The position numbers and the translations under genes were made by a program. Source: Melaminivora jejuensis (GTDB lineage Bacteria; Pseudomonadota; Gammaproteobacteria; Burkholderiales; Burkholderiaceae_C). Taken from it: DNA of 64,000 nt. The DNA is taken from the NCBI RefSeq assembly GCF_017811175.1, contig NZ_JACWIJ010000002.1, positions 3,282,501 through 3,346,500 on the forward strand. Reading direction: 5' to 3'. Positions 1 through 20,163 of the stretch are shown piece after piece. The notes below the pieces were generated by a model. The model was not told the origin of the DNA and ran no database searches. It was given only the letters and a program-made list of their open reading frames with translations. Position 1 is the first letter of the stretch. Every line of letters begins with the position of its first letter.

Positions 1-2195
<2,195 letters not shown>

Positions 2196-2369
2196 ATAAC
2201 TTTGATGAGCACAGCACATCAACACAAGCAAAGACCACAACACACACAAGTTGTGCCAACGCAATCAAGCCAGACAAACGCTGACGTCTCCCTCAACAGA
2301 GACAAACCGACTTTCTGTGAATCTCGCGTGCCCACTGACCTCCACATCAGCCGCACGCTACCCTTTAAA

Positions 2370-2482
2370 GCCTGACGACCATAGCAAGTCGGAACCACCC
2401 CTTCCCATCCCGAACAGGACCGTGAAACGACTTCGCGCCAATGATAGTGCGGATACCCGTGTGAAAGTAGGTCATCGTCAGG
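2370..2482 (+). rRNA. rrf: 5S ribosomal RNA
   Basis: About 113 bases begin GCCTGACGACCATAGC and close with the complementary GTCATCGTCAGGC, giving helix I of 5S rRNA. The internal motifs CCCATCCCGAACAGG and GTGAAA are typical of bacterial 5S. It lies 174 bases after the 23S end, as expected for an rrn operon. Ends are set by the terminal helix and could be off by one or two bases. Confidence 0.95.
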
Positions 2483-2507
2483 CTAACCCACAACTCACCA
2501 ACACAAC

Positions 2508-2560
2508 ACGCCCTTCAGTCTCGCGATTGAAGGGCGTTGGTGCGTTTGGTGTATTTGTAT
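2508..2560 (+). terminator. Probable terminator of the rrn operon
   Basis: A 10-bp perfect stem ACGCCCTTCA (2508-2517) / TGAAGGGCGT (2528-2537) is followed by a T-rich, GT-rich stretch rather than a clean T run. It sits 25 bases after 5S and is the only strong hairpin before the tRNA cluster, so it most likely ends the rRNA transcript. Confidence 0.7.
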
Positions 2561-2975
2561 TTTCGAGGCAGGTGAAGCAAAGCTGTCGTGCCCAAAAGAC
2601 TCCATCTTGATCAGGAGAGATGGGCATGAGCATGGGCGTAGGCCAGGAAAGGCCGGGGCGGGCTTGGGAGTATGATGCACAGGCTTGACAAGCTTTCAGG
2701 TTGTTGCTGCGTCAACAGCCTATTCGGTTCGTCGAGCGTGTCTGTTGTGCGTCCTCTCCCTGGGCTGACTGCTTTAATCTGGGGTGGGGGCTGGACTGTC
2801 AGGGTGGAGCGCCTTGGAAGGCGAGATGGCTGCCCCTGCCGGGGCCCTACTGTTGCAGGCCCTGTAGCGGCTTGGAGCGTGCCCGGCTCCTTCTCCGTCC
2901 ACGCCGATGTCGTACTTCAGGGGGAGTGAGCCAGGTACAAAAAAATCTACAAAACACCTTCCGTCCCTGAAAAAT
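2561..2975. other. Non-coding spacer between rrn operon and tRNA-tufB cluster
   Basis: I see no credible gene here. The short open frames have no ribosome-binding site and no recognisable product. The spacer lies in front of a new transcription unit that starts with tRNA-Tyr. The last 60 bases are A/T-rich and carry the probable promoter. Confidence 0.6.
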
Positions 2976-2979
2976 CTGC

Positions 2980-2985
2980 TATACT
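2980..2985 (+). promoter_or_regulatory. -10 element of tRNA-Tyr/Gly/Thr-tuf promoter
   Basis: TATACT lies 12 bases before the first base of tRNA-Tyr, inside an A/T-rich stretch unlike its surroundings, and is followed by a short spacer before the mature tRNA. The -35 region (about 2957-2963) is poor. A strong promoter is expected for a tRNA-tuf unit; the start point itself is inferred. Confidence 0.5.
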
Positions 2986-2997
2986 CTTGAATTCTTC

Positions 2998-3083
2998 GGA
3001 GGGATGCCCGAGTGGTTAAAGGGGGCAGACTGTAAATCTGTTGGCTTGCGCCTACACTGGTTCGAATCCAGTTCCCTCCACCA
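2998..3083 (+). tRNA. tRNA-Tyr(GTA)
   Basis: An 86-base type II tRNA with a long variable arm. The acceptor stem GGAGGGA/TCCCTCC is perfect, the anticodon GTA is at 3032-3034, and the 3' CCA is encoded. It is the first gene of the tRNA-tuf cluster. Confidence 0.97.
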
Positions 3084-3141
3084 AAATTGTGAGCGCTGCA
3101 GGCATGAGTTGCGCCGCGCGATGGTTGTTGTGCCATCTGCT

Positions 3142-3215
3142 GCGGGAGTAGTTCAATGGTAGAACCCCAGCCTTCCAAGCTGATGACGCGGGTTCGATTC
3201 CCGTCTCCCGCTCCA
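3142..3215 (+). tRNA. tRNA-Gly(TCC)
   Basis: A 74-base tRNA with acceptor stem GCGGGAG/CTCCCGC, anticodon TCC at 3174-3176 and encoded CCA. It is second in the Tyr-Gly-Thr-tuf cluster found in front of tufB in many proteobacteria. Confidence 0.97.
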
Positions 3216-3254
3216 CAGTTTTTGCAAGTTATCTTGAGGGTGAGAATCCTCAAT

Positions 3255-3329
<75 letters not shown>

Positions 3330-3337
3330 ATATATAC

Positions 3338-3363
3338 GGCGCGCCCCAGTGGTGGGGCGCGCC
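3338..3363 (+). promoter_or_regulatory. GC-rich hairpin between tRNA-Thr and tuf
   Basis: An 11-bp perfect stem (3338-3348 with 3353-3363, arm GGCGCGCCCCA) with a four-base loop starts eight bases after the tRNA CCA. There is no T run directly after it, so it may serve RNA processing or protect the tuf 5' end rather than terminate. The role is inferred. Confidence 0.5.
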
Positions 3364-3404
3364 CACATTTGTGGCGTTGATGTAATTTTTTCGGAGTCGA
3401 AAAG

Positions 3405-4595
3405 ATGGCAAAAGGTAAATTCGAGCGGACCAAGCCCCACGTGAACGTGGGCACCATCGGTCACGTGGATCACGGCAAGACGACGCTCACGGCAGCGATC
3501 GCCACGGTGCTGGGCAAAGCCTTCGGCGGCGAGGTCAAGAGCTACGACCAGATCGACAACGCCCCGGAAGAAAAGGCGCGCGGCATCACCATCAACACCT
3601 CGCACGTCGAGTACGAGACGGCCAACCGCCACTACGCCCACGTGGACTGCCCCGGCCACGCCGACTATGTGAAGAACATGATCACCGGCGCCGCCCAGAT
3701 GGACGGCGCTATTCTTGTGTGCTCGGCCGCCGACGGCCCCATGCCCCAGACGCGCGAGCACATCCTGCTGGCCCGCCAGGTGGGCGTGCCCTACATCATC
3801 GTGTTCCTGAACAAGTGCGACATGGTGGATGACGAGGAGCTGCTGGAGCTCGTCGAGATGGAAGTGCGCGAGCTGCTGGACAAGTACGAATTCCCCGGCG
3901 ACGACACCCCCATCATCCGCGGCTCGGCCAAGCTGGCCCTGGAGGGCGACCAGTCCGAAAAGGGCGAGCCGGCCATCCTGCGCCTGGCTGAAGCACTGGA
4001 CAGCTACATCCCCACACCCGAGCGCGCCATCGACGGCGCCTTCCTGATGCCCGTGGAAGACGTGTTCTCCATCTCCGGGCGCGGCACTGTGGTCACGGGC
4101 CGCGTCGAGCGCGGCATCATCAAGGTCGGCGAGGAAATCGAAATCGTCGGCATCAAGGACACCGTCAAGACCACCGTCACCGGCGTCGAGATGTTCCGTA
4201 AGCTCCTGGATCAGGGCCAGGCCGGCGACAACGTGGGCCTGCTGCTGCGCGGCACCAAGCGCGAAGACGTCGAGCGCGGCCAGGTGCTGTGCAAGCCCGG
4301 CTCCATCAAGCCGCACACGCACTTCACCGCCGAGGTGTACGTGCTGAGCAAGGACGAGGGCGGCCGCCACACGCCGTTCTTCAACAACTACCGCCCCCAG
4401 TTCTACTTCCGCACGACCGACGTCACCGGCTCCATCGAGCTGCCCGCTGACAAGGAAATGGTCATGCCCGGCGACAACGTGTCGATCACCGTCAAGCTGA
4501 TCGCCCCCATCGCCATGGAAGAAGGCCTGCGCTTTGCCATCCGCGAGGGCGGTCGCACCGTCGGCGCCGGCGTCGTGGCCAAGATCATCGAGTAA
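3405..4595 (+). CDS. tuf: Elongation factor Tu
   Basis: EF-Tu, 396 aa, delivers aminoacyl-tRNA to the ribosomal A site as a GTP complex in the cytoplasm. The G-domain motifs are plain: GHVDHGKT at residues 19-26, DCPGH near 80, NKCD near 136 and the SA(K/A)L-type motif near 173. Domains II and III follow at full family length, ending VVAKIIE. The start ATG follows GGAG at an 8-base distance. The gene sits between tRNA-Thr and tRNA-Trp, the tufB position in proteobacteria. A second tuf copy, usual in the str operon, would be outside this window. Confidence 0.99.
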   Translation: MAKGKFERTKPHVNVGTIGHVDHGKTTLTAAIATVLGKAFGGEVKSYDQIDNAPEEKARGITINTSHVEYETANRHYAHVDCPGHADYVKNMITGAAQMDGAILVCSAADGPMPQTREHILLARQVGVPYIIVFLNKCDMVDDEELLELVEMEVRELLDKYEFPGDDTPIIRGSAKLALEGDQSEKGEPAILRLAEALDSYIPTPERAIDGAFLMPVEDVFSISGRGTVVTGRVERGIIKVGEEIEIVGIKDTVKTTVTGVEMFRKLLDQGQAGDNVGLLLRGTKREDVERGQVLCKPGSIKPHTHFTAEVYVLSKDEGGRHTPFFNNYRPQFYFRTTDVTGSIELPADKEMVMPGDNVSITVKLIAPIAMEEGLRFAIREGGRTVGAGVVAKIIE

Positions 4596-4606
4596 GCAAG
4601 GGTTGA

Positions 4607-4682
4607 AGGGGTATAGCTCAATTGGCAGAGCGTCGGTCTCCAAAACCGAAGGTTGTAGGTTCGATTCCTACTGCCCCTGCCA
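4607..4682 (+). tRNA. tRNA-Trp(CCA)
   Basis: A 76-base tRNA with acceptor AGGGGTA/TGCCCCT (one G-U pair), anticodon CCA at 4640-4642, discriminator G and encoded CCA. It starts 11 bases after the tuf stop codon, the conserved tufB-trpT-secE order. Confidence 0.97.
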
Positions 4683-4703
4683 CCATTTGAGGTGGTAATC
4701 ACC

Positions 4704-4727
4704 AAGCCCGCCACCCATGGCGGGCTT
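4704..4727 (+). terminator. Hairpin between tRNA-Trp and secE
   Basis: The arms AAGCCCGCC (4704-4712) and GGCGGGCTT (4719-4727) form a perfect 9-bp stem with a six-base loop. Only a weak T-rich tail follows (TTCGGCGTCTTG). It could be a partial terminator or processing site that separates tuf/tRNA expression from secE-nusG. Confidence 0.45.
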
Positions 4728-4773
4728 CGGCGTCTTGAACGATGCCAAGCATCAAGCAAAAAGTTTCGTTGTC

Positions 4774-5157
4774 ATGGCCACTCCTCCGGTTGAGACCGTC
4801 ACCACACCCGCAGACAAGGCGAAGCTCCTGGGGTCGGTGGTTCTTGTCATTGCGGCCATCGCAGGGTTTTACGCGCTGAGCAAGCAGGGTGCCCTGGCCC
4901 AGTGGGGTGCGCTGCTGGCTGGTCTGGTGCTGGCCGCAGCCCTGTTCTTGGTGTCCGAGCAAGGCCGGCGTTTGACTGGATTCGCTCAGGATGCCTGGCG
5001 AGAGGTCAAGAAGGTTGTCTGGCCAACGCGCAAGGAAAGCTTGCAGATGACGGGCTACGTCTTTGCGTTTGTGGTCGTGATGGCGCTGTTTCTCTGGTTC
5101 ACAGACAAGACCTTGGAATGGGTTTTGTATGACCTGATCCTGGGTTGGAGGAAGTGA
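4774..5157 (+). CDS. secE: Protein translocase subunit SecE
   Basis: SecE, 127 aa from the chosen ATG, clamps SecY in the inner-membrane Sec translocon. Three hydrophobic segments are visible (about residues 15-35, 42-62 and 95-115), as in E. coli SecE. The conserved amphipathic stretch with [13 protein letters not shown] precedes the last one. An in-frame start 19 codons upstream falls in the hairpin after tRNA-Trp and gives a non-family extension, so the MATPPVETV start is preferred, although its ribosome-binding site is weak. The stop overlaps the nusG start. Confidence 0.93.
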   Translation: MATPPVETVTTPADKAKLLGSVVLVIAAIAGFYALSKQGALAQWGALLAGLVLAAALFLVSEQGRRLTGFAQDAWREVKKVVWPTRKESLQMTGYVFAFVVVMALFLWFTDKTLEWVLYDLILGWRK

Positions 5158-5747
5158 TGGTGAACGCGATGGATTCGAGTGGCACACAGGCCACAGGGCA
5201 ACAGGCCGCCTCGCCGGATCTGCGCTGGTACATCGTCCATGCCTACTCCGGTATGGAAAAGGCGGTGGAGCGCAACATCCAGGAGCGCATCATGCGTGCG
5301 GGCATGCAGGACAAGTTTGGCCGCATCCTGGTGCCGACCGAGGAAGTCGTGGAGATGAAGAACGGTCAGCGCAAGACGACCGAGCGCCGCCTGTTTCCGG
5401 GCTATGTCTTCGTCGAGATGGCCATGGATGACGACACCTGGCACCTGGTTAAGCACACCAGCAAGGTCACAGGCTTCGTTGGCGGGGCCAAGAACCGCCC
5501 GGCGCCGATTTCCGAGGAAGAAGTCCAGAAGATCGTCAGCCAGATGGAAGAAGGCACGGACAAGCCGCGTCACAAGATCGAGTTCATGGTGGGCGAGCTG
5601 GTGCGGGTCAAGGAAGGCCCATTCACCGACTTCAACGGCACGGTCGAAGAGGTGAACTACGAAAAGAGCCGCCTGCGCGTCTCGGTCATGATCTTCGGTC
5701 GCTCCACACCGGTGGAGCTTGAATTCGGTCAAGTGGAAAAAACCTGA
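5157..5747 (+). CDS. nusG: Transcription termination/antitermination factor NusG
   Basis: NusG, 196 aa, binds RNA polymerase and couples it to Rho or the ribosome. The NGN domain begins at [12 protein letters not shown] and includes [10 protein letters not shown]; the KOW motif is [22 protein letters not shown] near the C terminus. The ATG at 5157 overlaps the secE TGA (TGATG) and has GGAGG at 5147-5151. A TTG start four codons earlier is less likely. Translation is probably coupled to secE. Confidence 0.97.
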   Translation: MVNAMDSSGTQATGQQAASPDLRWYIVHAYSGMEKAVERNIQERIMRAGMQDKFGRILVPTEEVVEMKNGQRKTTERRLFPGYVFVEMAMDDDTWHLVKHTSKVTGFVGGAKNRPAPISEEEVQKIVSQMEEGTDKPRHKIEFMVGELVRVKEGPFTDFNGTVEEVNYEKSRLRVSVMIFGRSTPVELEFGQVEKT

Positions 5748-5881
5748 GTTCCTGGCTGTCACGATTTTGAGCATCTGCGCTTTTTGCGGCTCGGCGCAGC
5801 AAACAAATAGAGCCTTCAACCCCGGGGAGCCTATGCGCGACACATCGTCCGCTCAGGCGTCAACACCCGCAAGGAGCAACC

Positions 5882-6312
5882 ATGGCGAAAAAAATCGTCG
5901 GTTTCATCAAGCTGCAAGTGCCGGCCGGCAAGGCCAATCCATCCCCCCGATCGGCCCGGCACTGGGTCAGCGCGGCCTCAACATCATGGAATTCTGCAAG
6001 GCCTTCAACGCCCAGACCCAGGGTGTCGAGCCGGGTCTGCCGTTGCCCGTGGTCATCACGGCCTTTGCTGACAAGAGCTTCACCTTTGTCATCAAGACGC
6101 CTCCAGCCACTGTGCTGATCAAGAAGGCCGTCAAGCTGGACAAGGGTTCGGCCAACCCACTCAAGGCCAAGGTCGGCAAGATCACCCGCGAGCAGCTGGA
6201 AGAAATCGCCAAGACCAAGCTCAAGGACATGAACGCTGCCAGCGTGGACGCCGCCGTGCGCACGTTGGCCGGCTCCGCCCGTTCCATGGGCGTGACGGTG
6301 GAGGGCCTGTAA
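5882..6312 (+). CDS. rplK: 50S ribosomal protein L11 (single-base frameshift in the given sequence)
   Basis: L11 binds the GTPase-associated centre of 23S rRNA and is needed for factor function and (p)ppGpp signalling. The reading frame starts [22 protein letters not shown] and continues, one frame over, as [15 protein letters not shown] to EGL. The break is in a run of six C at 5943-5948; a seventh C restores the family sequence [12 protein letters not shown] and a normal 143-residue protein. I read this as a base-call deletion, not a real mutation, because the rest is intact and seven other genes here show the same defect. The start has AAGGAG-like AAGGAGCAACC upstream. rplA follows after two bases. 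Confidence 0.9.
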
Positions 6313-6314
6313 TC

Positions 6315-7010
6315 ATGGCAAAGCTGACCAAGAAGCAAAAGGCCCTGCAGGGCAAGGTCGATTCGACCAAGCTGTACCCCTTCGCCGAAGCCATGGTGCT
6401 GGTGAAGGACGCCGCCACCGCCAAGTTCGATGAGTCCATCGATGTGGCCGTGCAACTCGGTGTCGATGCCAAGAAATCCGACCAAGTGGTGCGCGGCGCC
6501 GTGGTGCTGCCTCACGGCATCGGCAAGACCACCCGCGTGGCCGTATTCGCCCAGGGTGCCAAGGCCGAGGAAGCCAAGGCTGCTGGCGCCGACATCGTTG
6601 GCATGGACGACCTGGCTGCCCAGGTCAAGGCTGGCGACATGCCCTTTGATGTGGTCATCGCCGCCCCCGACGCCATGCGCGTGGTCGGCACGCTGGGCCA
6701 GATCCTGGGCCCGCGCGGCCTGATGCCCAACCCCAAGGTCGGCACGGTGACGCCCGACGTGGCCACGGCGGTAAAGAACGCCAAGGCCGGTCAGGTGCAG
6801 TTCCGCGTGGACAAGGCCGGCATCATTCACTCGACCATTGGTCGCCGCTCGTTCGACAACGACAAGCTGCAAGGCAATCTGGCTGCACTGATCGAAGCGC
6901 TGAACAAGGCCAAACCGGCCACCAGCAAAGGGCTGTACCTGCGCAAGGTGGCGCTGTCCTCGACCATGGGCGTGGGCGTTCGCGTCGATACGCAAACCAT
7001 CTCGGCGTAA
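6315..7010 (+). CDS. rplA: 50S ribosomal protein L1
   Basis: L1, 231 aa, forms the mobile L1 stalk at the ribosomal E site and in many bacteria represses its own rplKA mRNA. Full family length; signature stretches include [16 protein letters not shown] and [16 protein letters not shown]. The ATG lies two bases after the rplK stop, so the pair is translationally coupled. A ~260-base leader separates it from rplJ. Confidence 0.98.
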   Translation: MAKLTKKQKALQGKVDSTKLYPFAEAMVLVKDAATAKFDESIDVAVQLGVDAKKSDQVVRGAVVLPHGIGKTTRVAVFAQGAKAEEAKAAGADIVGMDDLAAQVKAGDMPFDVVIAAPDAMRVVGTLGQILGPRGLMPNPKVGTVTPDVATAVKNAKAGQVQFRVDKAGIIHSTIGRRSFDNDKLQGNLAALIEALNKAKPATSKGLYLRKVALSSTMGVGVRVDTQTISA

Positions 7011-7062
7011 TTGCTGGAAATCTTGGAGCGCGCCCTGGTTTCGGGCGGGCTCCAGTGGTGGG

Positions 7063-7089
7063 CCGGTGCAGGCGTGCAGCCTGCACCGG
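7063..7089 (+). promoter_or_regulatory. Stem-loop in the rplJ leader
   Basis: A perfect 10-bp stem CCGGTGCAGG / CCTGCACCGG with a seven-base loop lies within the 260-base leader between rplA and rplJ. In other proteobacteria this leader carries the binding site through which L10-(L12)4 represses rplJL translation. The hairpin is seen; the autoregulatory role is inferred from family knowledge. Confidence 0.5.
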
Positions 7090-7270
7090 GCCATCCAAGA
7101 CCGTTGGTGCGCCGATCCGGCGGCGCTTAAACCCTTTGAGGCCAACGCAGATGGCGATCCCGCTGCAGATGGAATGGTTGAGAGACTTTTTTCCGAAACA
7201 GTTGGTCGCTGCAACCAAGAGCGCGCGCAACGGAGCCTGGCTCCGAAGCGTGCATACGAAGGAGTAGACC

Positions 7271-7777
7271 TTGAGTCTTAATCGCAGTGAGAAAGAAGCG
7301 GTCATCAACGACGTGACCAGCCTCGCCGCTAAAGCTCAAACGCTCGTGATCGCGGAATACCGTGGCATCACGGTGGCCGACATGACCAAACTGCGCGTCG
7401 ATGCCCGCAGCAAAGGTGTTTCCCTGAGTGTTCTGAAGAACACCCTGGCACGCCGTGCTGTGGCTGGCAGCCCGTTTGAAGTCGTCGCCGACCAGATGAC
7501 CGGCCCGCTGATCTATGGCTTCTCCGAAGACGCTGTGGCCGCCGCCAAGGTGGTGGCCGATTTCGCGAAGACCAACGACAAGCTGGTCATTCGCGGCGGT
7601 GCCTTCGGGGGCAAGGCCCTGGACGTGAACGGCGTGAAAGAGCTGGCCAACATCCCTTCCAAGGAAGTGCTGCTGGCCCAGCTGTGTGGCTTGTTGATGT
7701 CGCCCGTGTCGCGCACCGCCGTGGTGCTTGGCGCGCTGGCCGCAAAGAAGGGCGAGGGCGAGGCTGTTGCCGCCTGA
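7271..7777 (+). CDS. rplJ: 50S ribosomal protein L10
   Basis: L10, 168 aa, anchors the L7/L12 dimers to the ribosomal stalk base. The sequence [15 protein letters not shown]...[17 protein letters not shown] is typical. The start is TTG, preceded by AAGGAG at 7259-7264. No ATG fits as well, so a TTG start is accepted; a weak initiation codon would suit a gene under translational feedback. rplL follows 72 bases downstream. Confidence 0.96.
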   Translation: MSLNRSEKEAVINDVTSLAAKAQTLVIAEYRGITVADMTKLRVDARSKGVSLSVLKNTLARRAVAGSPFEVVADQMTGPLIYGFSEDAVAAAKVVADFAKTNDKLVIRGGAFGGKALDVNGVKELANIPSKEVLLAQLCGLLMSPVSRTAVVLGALAAKKGEGEAVAA

Positions 7778-7849
7778 TGGCGCGCAGCTGCACAGGCCCT
7801 GCCGACCAACCGATTCAACCGAATCACCCCAATTGTTGAGGAAATCAAA

Positions 7850-8224
<375 letters not shown>

Positions 8225-8243
8225 TTCCTGCCAGTGGCCCGGG

Positions 8244-8272
8244 GCTGGAGGTCTTCGCAAAAGGCCTCCAGC
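8244..8272 (+). terminator. Attenuator-like hairpin between rplL and rpoB
   Basis: The arms GCTGGAGG (8244-8251) and CCTCCAGC (8265-8272) form an 8-bp stem, extendable by G-U pairing, followed by CTTTGGTGCTT. E. coli has a partial terminator and an RNase III site at this position that lower rpoBC relative to rplJL. The same role is likely here but not shown. The remaining ~240 bases to rpoB hold no recognisable gene. Confidence 0.6.
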
Positions 8273-8516
8273 CTTTGGTGCTTATGAGGGGTGTCCACGC
8301 GGCGCCCTGCAGAGCACACCAGCAAGCGGTCGGCAGGACTGCTTGCTAGTGTCTTCTGACAACAGCCGACAGCGGAAGACGCCTTGGTTCGGGCGATGTG
8401 CAACGCATCGCCGTCCGCCATGGTTGGTAGTGGCCAACCCACCAAGCCTGCACAGGTGGCCGCCTTGCAGGGCAGTCGTCGAAGACCCCCTCCACATGTC
8501 TTTGCCCGGAGATCTC

Positions 8517-12641
<4,125 letters not shown>

Positions 12642-12668
12642 GCGGGCGCAGGCTGACTGCAAAAAAGT

Positions 12669-12694
12669 GAGCTGCCAGCGCTTGTCAGGCAACG
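12669..12694 (-). repeat. Dispersed short repeat, copy 1 (reverse)
   Basis: A reverse-oriented partial copy (AGCTGCCAGCGCTTGTC at its core) lies in the rpoB-rpoC gap. Together with the forward copy 22 bases downstream it forms an inverted pair. Confidence 0.7.
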
Positions 12695-12716
12695 TTTTGC
12701 GAGTGTTTTCTATCGC

Positions 12717-12755
12717 AAAGCCTTGCTGGGCAAGCGCAACCAGCTATGAATTTTG
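12717..12755 (+). repeat. Dispersed short repeat, copy 2 (forward)
   Basis: A forward copy, AAAGCCTTGCTGGGCAAGCG then CAACCAGCTATGAATTTT, ends about 20 bases before the rpoC start. The ATG inside it (12746) is in frame with rpoC but gives ten non-family residues. Confidence 0.8.
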
Positions 12756-12775
12756 AAGACAAGGGAAAGAGTCAC

Positions 12776-17002
<4,227 letters not shown>

Positions 17003-17057
17003 GGCCTGAGCCGCACTGGCCGCGCCGCCCGTGCCTGATGGGCGGGCCGCAGCGCCG

Positions 17058-17094
17058 AATCCCGACCCGCCGTCAGGCCGGTCGGGATTTTTTT
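17058..17094 (+). terminator. Rho-independent terminator after rpoC
   Basis: A perfect 10-bp stem AATCCCGACC / GGTCGGGATT runs straight into seven T (17088-17094). It is the clearest terminator in the window and ends the secE-to-rpoC transcription block. Confidence 0.93.
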
Positions 17095-17154
17095 CGGGCG
17101 GCGTCGCCGCCGGCTTGCCCGGTCGGCCCTGCTGGCTGGCTGAGAATACGGCCC

Positions 17155-17814
17155 GTGACTGTTTTTGCTTCTGTCCCTTGTGCATCCTGGCCGCCGCAGC
17201 GCAGCCGGCATGTGCGGCGTATCGCCTGGCTGCTGGCCGGGTTGCTGACCCTGGCGGCCTGGTTGCCGGCGGCTCGGGCGCAGCCGCGCGGCGACGTGAC
17301 CGAGCTGCGCCTGGAGTACACGCCTGCCGCCGTGCTGCTCAGCGCCGCCTGGCGCATGGAGCTGGCGCCGGTGGTGGAAAGCGCGCTCTACCAGGGCATT
17401 GCCATGCACTTCGTGGCCGAGGCCCAGGTGGTGCGCCCGCGCTGGTACTGGTCGGACAAAACCGTGGCCCAGGCCACGCGCCACCTGCGCCTGAGCTATC
17501 AGCCGCTGACGCGGCGCTGGCGCCTGACCCAGACTTCGGGCCGCGATGAGGCGGCCGGCCAGCCCGGCCTGGCCCTGGGGCAGAGCTTCGATGCGCTCGA
17601 CGATGCGCTGGCGGCCTTGCAGCGCCTGGCGGGCTGGAAGATCGCCGATGCCTCGGCTGTCGAGGAGGGCGTGACTTATCAGGTGCAGTTCCAGTTCCGC
17701 CTGGACATCTCGCAGATGCCGCGTCCCCTGCAGTTCGGCGCCGTGGGGCGCTCGGGCTGGAACTTGGCGCTGAGTCGGCGCATGGACTGGACGCCGATGC
17801 AGGAGCTGCCGTGA
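17155..17814 (+). CDS. DUF4390 domain protein, probably exported
   Basis: About 219 aa from the chosen GTG. An Arg-rich start is followed by a hydrophobic stretch ending LPAARA-Q, a likely signal peptide, so the protein should act in the periplasm. The rest (TELRLEYTPAAVLLSA...PRWYWSDKTVAQATRHLRLSYQPLTRRWRL) fits the DUF4390 family, which is typically found just upstream of NtrY-type sensor kinases in betaproteobacteria, as here (10 bases before the kinase). Function is unknown; a role in sensing is only suggested by context. The start is uncertain: another GTG lies at 17212, and upstream codons run through the rpoC terminator. Confidence 0.75.
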   Translation: MTVFASVPCASWPPQRSRHVRRIAWLLAGLLTLAAWLPAARAQPRGDVTELRLEYTPAAVLLSAAWRMELAPVVESALYQGIAMHFVAEAQVVRPRWYWSDKTVAQATRHLRLSYQPLTRRWRLTQTSGRDEAAGQPGLALGQSFDALDDALAALQRLAGWKIADASAVEEGVTYQVQFQFRLDISQMPRPLQFGAVGRSGWNLALSRRMDWTPMQELP

Positions 17815-17824
17815 GCGGGCGGTC

Positions 17825-20121
17825 ATGAGCGAATTGCCGACACGTCCCGCTGGTTCGGCGCGCAGGGCGGCCAGCCGCGCCCGGGTGGTGCGCTGGGTGC
17901 TGGGACTGGGCGCCGGGCTGATGTGCGCCATCGGTCTGCTGCTGCTGTTTTTGCTGACGCAGGCGACCAACAACCGCGTGCTGTACGAGCGCCATTTCAC
18001 CTGGCTGCTGTGGGTCAATGTGCTGGTGGCCGGCCTGCTGCTGGCGGCGCTGGCCTGGGGCGCGCTGCGCCTGGCGGTGCGGTTGCGCCGGGGGCGCTTT
18101 GGCGCGCGGCTGCTGGTCAAGCTGGCTGCTGTCTTCGCCATGGTCGGGGTCGTGCCGGGGCTGCTGATCTATGTGGTGTCCTACCAATTCGTCTCGCGCT
18201 CCATCGAGAGCTGGTTCGATGTCAAGGTCGAGGGGCCCTGAGTGCCGGGGTCAATCTGGGCCGTGTCACCCTGGACACCATTGCTGCCGACATGGCCGCC
18301 AAGACGCGCACCGCCAGCGTGCAATTGGCGCAGGTGCCGGATGCGGCGGCCGGCCTGGTGCTGGAGCGAATGCGTGACCAGCTGGGTGCTTCCGACATCG
18401 TGCTGTGGAGCGCTGCCGGCCAGCCCGTCGCCAGCAGCGGCACGTCGCAGTTCTCGCTCAACCCGGAGCGCCCGGGCGCGCAGCAACTGCGCGCGGCCCG
18501 CCAGGGGCGCGACATCTTCGTGATCGAGGGGCTGGACGAGCCGGCGCATCCGGCAGCGCCCGAAGAGGCGCGGGTGCGGGTGCTGGTGGCCGTGGCCAGC
18601 CCTGGCGTGGGCCGTTTGCTGGCCGAGCCGCGCTACGTGCAGGCCACCATGCCTCTGCCCCAGGCGCTGGTGGCCAATGCCGTGGCGGTGCAGGAGGCCA
18701 ACCGCGAATACCAGGAGCGCGCCCTGGCGCGCGGCGGCCTGCGGCGCATGTACATCGGCACATTGACACTGAGCCTGTTTCTGGCGGTGTTCGGCGCCGT
18801 GCTGCTGGCTGGCGTGTTGGGCAACCAGCTGGTGCGCCCGCTGCTGGTACTGGCCGAAGGCGTGCGCGAGGTGGCGGCTGGCAACCTGGCGCCCAAGGCG
18901 GCATTGCAAGGGCGCGACGAGCTGGGCGGTCTGACGCGCGACTTTGCCCTGATGACGCAGCAGCTGGCCGAGGCGCGCAGCACCGCCGAGCGCAGCATGG
19001 CGGCGCTGGATGCGGCGCGCGGCAACCTGCAGGCCATCCTGGACAACCTGACGGCAGGCGTGATCGTGCTGGACACGCACGGCCAGGTGCTGTCGAGCAA
19101 CCCCGGCGCCACGCGCATCCTGCGCGCGCCCCTGGCGGCCTGCACCGGGCGGCCACTGGCGCAGGCGCCCGGGCTGGAGGAGTTTGCCGCCGTGGTGCAG
19201 CAGCAGTTCGACGCCTTCACAGCAGACCGCGCCGACCAGCACGGCCCCGATCACTGGCAGCATGCCTTCGAGCTGCACGCCTGCAGCGGCGGCGGCCTGG
19301 GCCAGCAGGGCACCAGTCTGGTCATGCGTGGTGCCGAGCTGCCCGACAACACGCGCCTGCTGGTCTTCGACGACATCTCCGAGCTGGTCTCGGCGCAGCG
19401 CGCCAAGGCCTGGGGCGAGGTGGCGCGGCGCCTGGCGCACGAGATCAAGAATCCGCTCACGCCCATCCAGCTGTCTGCCGAGCGGCTGGCGCTCAAGCTG
19501 GATGGCAAGCTGCCGGCCACCGAGCAGGCGCTGCTGGCCAGGTCGGTCAAGACCATCGTCGAGCAGGTCGATGCCATGAAGCGCCTGGTCAACGAGTTCC
19601 GCGACTACGCGCGCTTGCCGGCGGCTCAGCTGCAGCCCCTGGATCTGAACGCGCTGGTGCAGGACGTGCTGCACCTGTACGACGCGGAAAACGCCCAGGT
19701 GCCGGTGCAGGCCCAGCTCGATGCGCGCTGCCCACCCATTGCCGGCGACGCACAGCAGCTGCGCCAGATCCTGCACAACCTGCTGCAAAACGCCCAGGAT
19801 GCCACCTTGCTGGCGGCGCAGGAGGCGGGGCGCGCCGACGTGCCTGCCGTGCAGCTGAGCACCCGCTGGAGCGAGCAGACGCAGCGTGTGCGGCTGACCA
19901 TCGCCGACAGCGGCGCCGGCTTTGCGCCACACATCCTGCAGCGCGCTTTCGAGCCTTATGTAACCACCAAGGCGCGCGGCACCGGCCTGGGCCTGGCGGT
20001 GGTGAAAAAAATCGCCGACGAGCATGGCGCTCGCATAGAGCTGAGCAATCGGGTGGAGGACGGCGCGGCAGTCGGCGCACAAGTGTCGCTATCATTCGCC
20101 CCTGGGACGGCGGTGGCGTGA
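17825..20121 (+). CDS. NtrY-like membrane sensor histidine kinase (single-base frameshift in the given sequence)
   Basis: A large inner-membrane sensor kinase, about 765 aa when repaired. The N terminus has three hydrophobic segments (within residues 24-130), then a periplasmic part, another membrane segment followed by HAMP (GNQLVRPLLVLAEGVREVAAGNL), a PAS-like region, the phospho-acceptor box RLAHEIKNPLTP with H539, and an ATPase domain (NLLQNAQDA, DSGAGF, GTGLGLAVVKKI). As given, the frame ends at TGA 18239. One extra G in the GGGG run at 18232-18235 restores VEGALSAGVNLGRV in a single frame. It is paired with the response regulator 42 bases downstream. The trigger is unknown; nitrogen-status sensing is only implied by the NtrY name. 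Confidence 0.88.
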
Positions 20122-20163
20122 TAGCAACACCTCTGCCTGCAACAGCAACGGTGCTTCCAATAC

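Noticed and set aside
5943..5948. Programmed frameshift in rplK
   Set aside because: L11 genes are not known to use frameshifting, and seven other genes in the window show the same one-base G/C-run loss.
12746..12775. Ten-codon N-terminal extension of rpoC starting in repeat copy 2
   Set aside because: The extra residues come from the repeat and are absent from the family; [11 protein letters not shown] is the conserved start.
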